The notes under the pieces were generated by a model that saw only the letters and a program-made list of their open reading frames with translations, did not search any database and had not been told where the DNA came from. From contig CATKXA010000053.1 in NCBI GenBank assembly GCA_949840475.1, positions 1-7,028 of the forward strand: a stretch of DNA of 7,028 nucleotides, given 5' to 3'. Shown piece by piece: positions 5,467 to 7,028 of the stretch. The DNA is from an uncultured Thermoanaerobacterales bacterium. Its GTDB lineage: Bacteria; Bacillota; Clostridia; Christensenellales; UBA1242. Position numbers and translations under genes: made by a program. The first letter of the stretch is position 1. Every line of letters begins with the position of its first letter.

Positions 5467-5982
5467 TTATATCCTTTTTTTATAAAGATTTATCAAATTA
5501 TTTATCCAAACTTCGTTTGGCTTTTCCATTGAAATTTCTGTTTTATTGTCTGATTCAGATATTATAGGGGTAAGGTAAATCACAATTCCAACACGGGTAG
5601 AGCCTGGCATTACTGATTGATAAAAGTTTATGCTGTCGGCGTAGCCATTTTTATATACGAGAAGTGTAACTTCGCCGAATGGGCGTTCTAGTGATATGTC
5701 GAAATTACTATTTCTTATTATAGGTACTTCTATCATGCTAGTTTTGCCGTATTTGTCTGTATTTTCATAGTGTCTTGTTTCTATTACACACACGGTGGCC
5801 CCGTCGATTTGTCTGTTGGAATTGCTCTCTAACACCTGTACAACAATCTTACCGCTTTGACTAGCAGTACTTGCGTAAATTGCGTTGTCTTTAAAAGAGA
5901 ACACAAGCAAAGACAATAAACTGATTGCGTTAAGCAGTATTAAAGCTATAACCATACATGAGAAAATAATTTTGTTTTTCAT
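5467..5982 (-). CDS. Membrane-anchored protein with carboxypeptidase-regulatory-like (transthyretin-fold) domain
   Basis: The 171-residue protein begins MKNK followed by one strongly hydrophobic segment (about 5-30), a signal anchor or uncleaved signal peptide. A short Ser/Ala-rich region leads to a domain of about 95 residues that looks like a beta-sandwich: GKIVVQVLESN, QIDGATVCVIET, DKYGKTSMIEVP, GEVTLLVYKNGY and VGIVIYLTP are its likely strands. This pattern (internal strand, GATV, D..GKT, V.K.GY) is that of carboxypeptidase regulatory-like or PEGA-like domains. These usually mediate binding or cell-surface assembly and are not enzymes. The C-terminus is a hydrophilic tail (NEVWINNLINLYKKRI). 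I predict the domain lies outside the membrane. I chose the ATG at 5982; an in-frame TTG at 6000 would add six residues. Neither start has a visible Shine-Dalgarno. Specific function is unknown. Confidence 0.75.
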   Translation of the reverse strand: MKNKIIFSCMVIALILLNAISLLSLLVFSFKDNAIYASTASQSGKIVVQVLESNSNRQIDGATVCVIETRHYENTDKYGKTSMIEVPIIRNSNFDISLERPFGEVTLLVYKNGYADSINFYQSVMPGSTRVGIVIYLTPIISESDNKTEISMEKPNEVWINNLINLYKKRI

Positions 5983-6040
5983 GCTAAAATATATGCTCAA
6001 AAAACTTTTTTATTTTTGCTATTTGGTGTATATTGTTAAT
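5983..6040. promoter_or_regulatory. Short divergent intergenic region with two TATATT elements
   Basis: These 58 bases must hold the 5' signals of two divergent genes. TATATT occurs on the minus strand at 5993-5988, five bases before the ATG at 5982. It also occurs on the plus strand at 6029-6034, six bases before the ATG at 6041. Neither has a good -35, and neither gene has a purine-rich ribosome binding site. If both TATATT elements are -10 boxes, transcription would begin at or next to each ATG, giving leaderless messages. This is inference from spacing. Confidence 0.35.
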
Positions 6041-7028
6041 ATGACAAAAAAATCAATAAAATTTAATAATGCGTGCTTTGGTTATTACAAACGACCACTG
6101 TGTCTTGTTGATTTAAATTTTGAACTTACAAGTGGACGTATTTATACATTGCTTGGAATAGAGGGTAGTGGTAAAACTGCTCTTTTAAGATTGCTTAGCG
6201 GGCTTGAAAATCAGTATGCTGGCTCTATACTATTAAATGGCAAAGAACTTAGCACTTTAGGTTTAAAGGATAGAAATATTTCTTATTTGCCGAGTGAGCC
6301 TGTTGTACTTTTAAATAAATCTATTAAACAAAACATCGATTACTTATGTGCTGTAGAAAACAAAGAGCTTTTAAGTGAACAAGAGCTACAATTTATAATG
6401 CAAAAGTTTATGCTAAATATAAATGTAAATCTCAAACTAAAAAAATTGAGTGATGAGGATTTGGTTGTATTTACTTTAATGCGAAGCTATATAAAAAACG
6501 CAAAAACAGTGCTTATCGATGATTTTTTTGTTAAAAAAAGCTTGTTTTACTCTAAAAAACTTAAAAATGCTCTAGGCTTGCTGTTAGAAGATATTAGTGA
6601 TAAGATTGTGGTTGTTGCAGTGGCAAATGCTTTATCTTTTGATAATTATAAGCAATTTGGAGAGAGTAAAATTATTTATTTGAGCTTTGGTAAAGCCTAT
6701 TTATTTGATAAAATTAGTGATATCATAAACCAGCCGCTCGACTTTGGTGTTAGTAATTATTTTGAAAGCTCGGTAAAAGATTTGTATTTAACTAGGACTG
6801 ATAGTGGCTATTATTTGCAAGAAATTGTTGAGAAACCTATAAATAAGAAAAAGCAAGTGGTGTATAACATAATTAGGCAAATAAAGATTGACGAATTTGA
6901 GCTATACAAAGAATCTTTGAATTTTGACGAAAAAATCAAAGTCAAACTTGTGGCTTTTGAAACAATAGATTTTGGTAAGTTATCTGATAGTCAAATAAAT
7001 GACAAGCTAAAAGAGGGCAGTTTGCATT
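6041..7028 (+). CDS. ABC-type ATP-binding protein with degenerate motifs, MalK-like (3' end outside window)
   Basis: Open for 329 residues and continuing past the right edge. The start of the fold is a standard ABC nucleotide-binding domain: KFNNACFGY, then DLNFEL..GRIYTLLG and an intact Walker A GIEGSGKT (39-46). ILLNGKEL and a Q-loop region follow. After this the motifs erode. The Q-loop reads YLPSEP (Gln to Ser85). The signature is LSDED (136-140) instead of LSGGQ. Walker B is VLIDD (157-161), with Asp161 where the catalytic Glu is expected. No histidine occurs before residue 329, so the H-loop His is missing. A segment near 210-242 (KIIYLSFGKAY...P.D.GVSNYF) matches the layout following the core in MalK/UgpC/MsmX sugar importers, so the rest may be a divergent TOBE-type regulatory domain. 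There is no permease in view. The frame is unbroken, so this looks like a maintained but divergent subunit, not a pseudogene. An upstream in-frame ATG at 5993 would add a hydrophobic leader that does not suit a cytosolic ATPase. Confidence 0.8.
   Translation, partial: MTKKSIKFNNACFGYYKRPLCLVDLNFELTSGRIYTLLGIEGSGKTALLRLLSGLENQYAGSILLNGKELSTLGLKDRNISYLPSEPVVLLNKSIKQNIDYLCAVENKELLSEQELQFIMQKFMLNINVNLKLKKLSDEDLVVFTLMRSYIKNAKTVLIDDFFVKKSLFYSKKLKNALGLLLEDISDKIVVVAVANALSFDNYKQFGESKIIYLSFGKAYLFDKISDIINQPLDFGVSNYFESSVKDLYLTRTDSGYYLQEIVEKPINKKKQVVYNIIRQIKIDEFELYKESLNFDEKIKVKLVAFETIDFGKLSDSQINDKLKEGSLH

Noticed and set aside
5980..6000. TTG at 6000 as the start of the membrane protein
   Set aside because: It adds SIYFS before the MKNK-plus-hydrophobic start that is normal for a signal anchor, and it has no ribosome binding site. 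It cannot be excluded, but ATG 5982 is the simpler choice.
5993..6040. In-frame ATG at 5993 (or 5981) as the start of the ABC ATPase
   Set aside because: The extension is a hydrophobic aromatic stretch unlike any ABC ATPase N-terminus. It would overlap the divergent promoter and, for 5981, the opposing start codon. No Shine-Dalgarno precedes it.

Overview
This window is chromosomal DNA from a low-GC Gram-positive bacterium (Bacillota, most likely an uncultured member of the Clostridia). The evidence is the intact ctsR-mcsA-mcsB-clpC operon, which is restricted to Bacillota, strong AGGAGG-type ribosome binding sites on most genes, AT-rich intergenic DNA with sigma-A promoters, and leucine codons dominated by CTT and TTA. 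I cannot name a genus from the sequence alone.

Layout. At the left edge a lysine-rich protein tail ends in an intrinsic terminator. The same hairpin can also stop transcription of a tRNA-Leu gene read leftwards. The tRNA has an AAG anticodon and encoded CCA, and has its own sigma-A promoter. A divergent sigma-A promoter (TTGACA-17-TATATT) then drives the stress operon. Just after its predicted start site lies a head-to-head pair of CtsR heptad boxes, one perfect and one degraded. ctsR, mcsA and mcsB overlap by 1 and 4 bases and are translationally coupled; clpC follows after 85 bases. The operon ends in a strong hairpin terminator shared with the convergent hpf gene. Unlike in Bacillus, radA and disA do not follow clpC. 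Leftward-reading hpf (long ribosome hibernation factor) has its own promoter. Upstream of it, also leftward, is a single-pass membrane protein with a transthyretin-like domain. Divergent from that protein, an ABC-type ATPase with eroded motifs runs off the right edge.

How the genes work together. CtsR represses the operon until heat or protein damage inactivates it. McsB phosphorylates arginines on damaged proteins and is activated by McsA. ClpC binds phosphoarginine with its N-terminal domain and feeds substrates to ClpP, which is not in the window. The core machinery looks functional, but two regulatory parts depart from the textbook versions: McsA has only one of its two zinc-binding modules, and McsB lacks the conserved RD pair of its C-terminal RDxxRA phosphoarginine-sensing motif. 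hpf is a second, independent stress/stationary-phase function.

The less ordinary items are the tRNA-Leu(AAG), the simplified McsA/McsB pair, the paired CtsR operator, the degenerate ATPase, and the lack of Shine-Dalgarno sites in the divergent pair at the right. I found no mobile element, CRISPR array, riboswitch or clearly novel multi-gene system.
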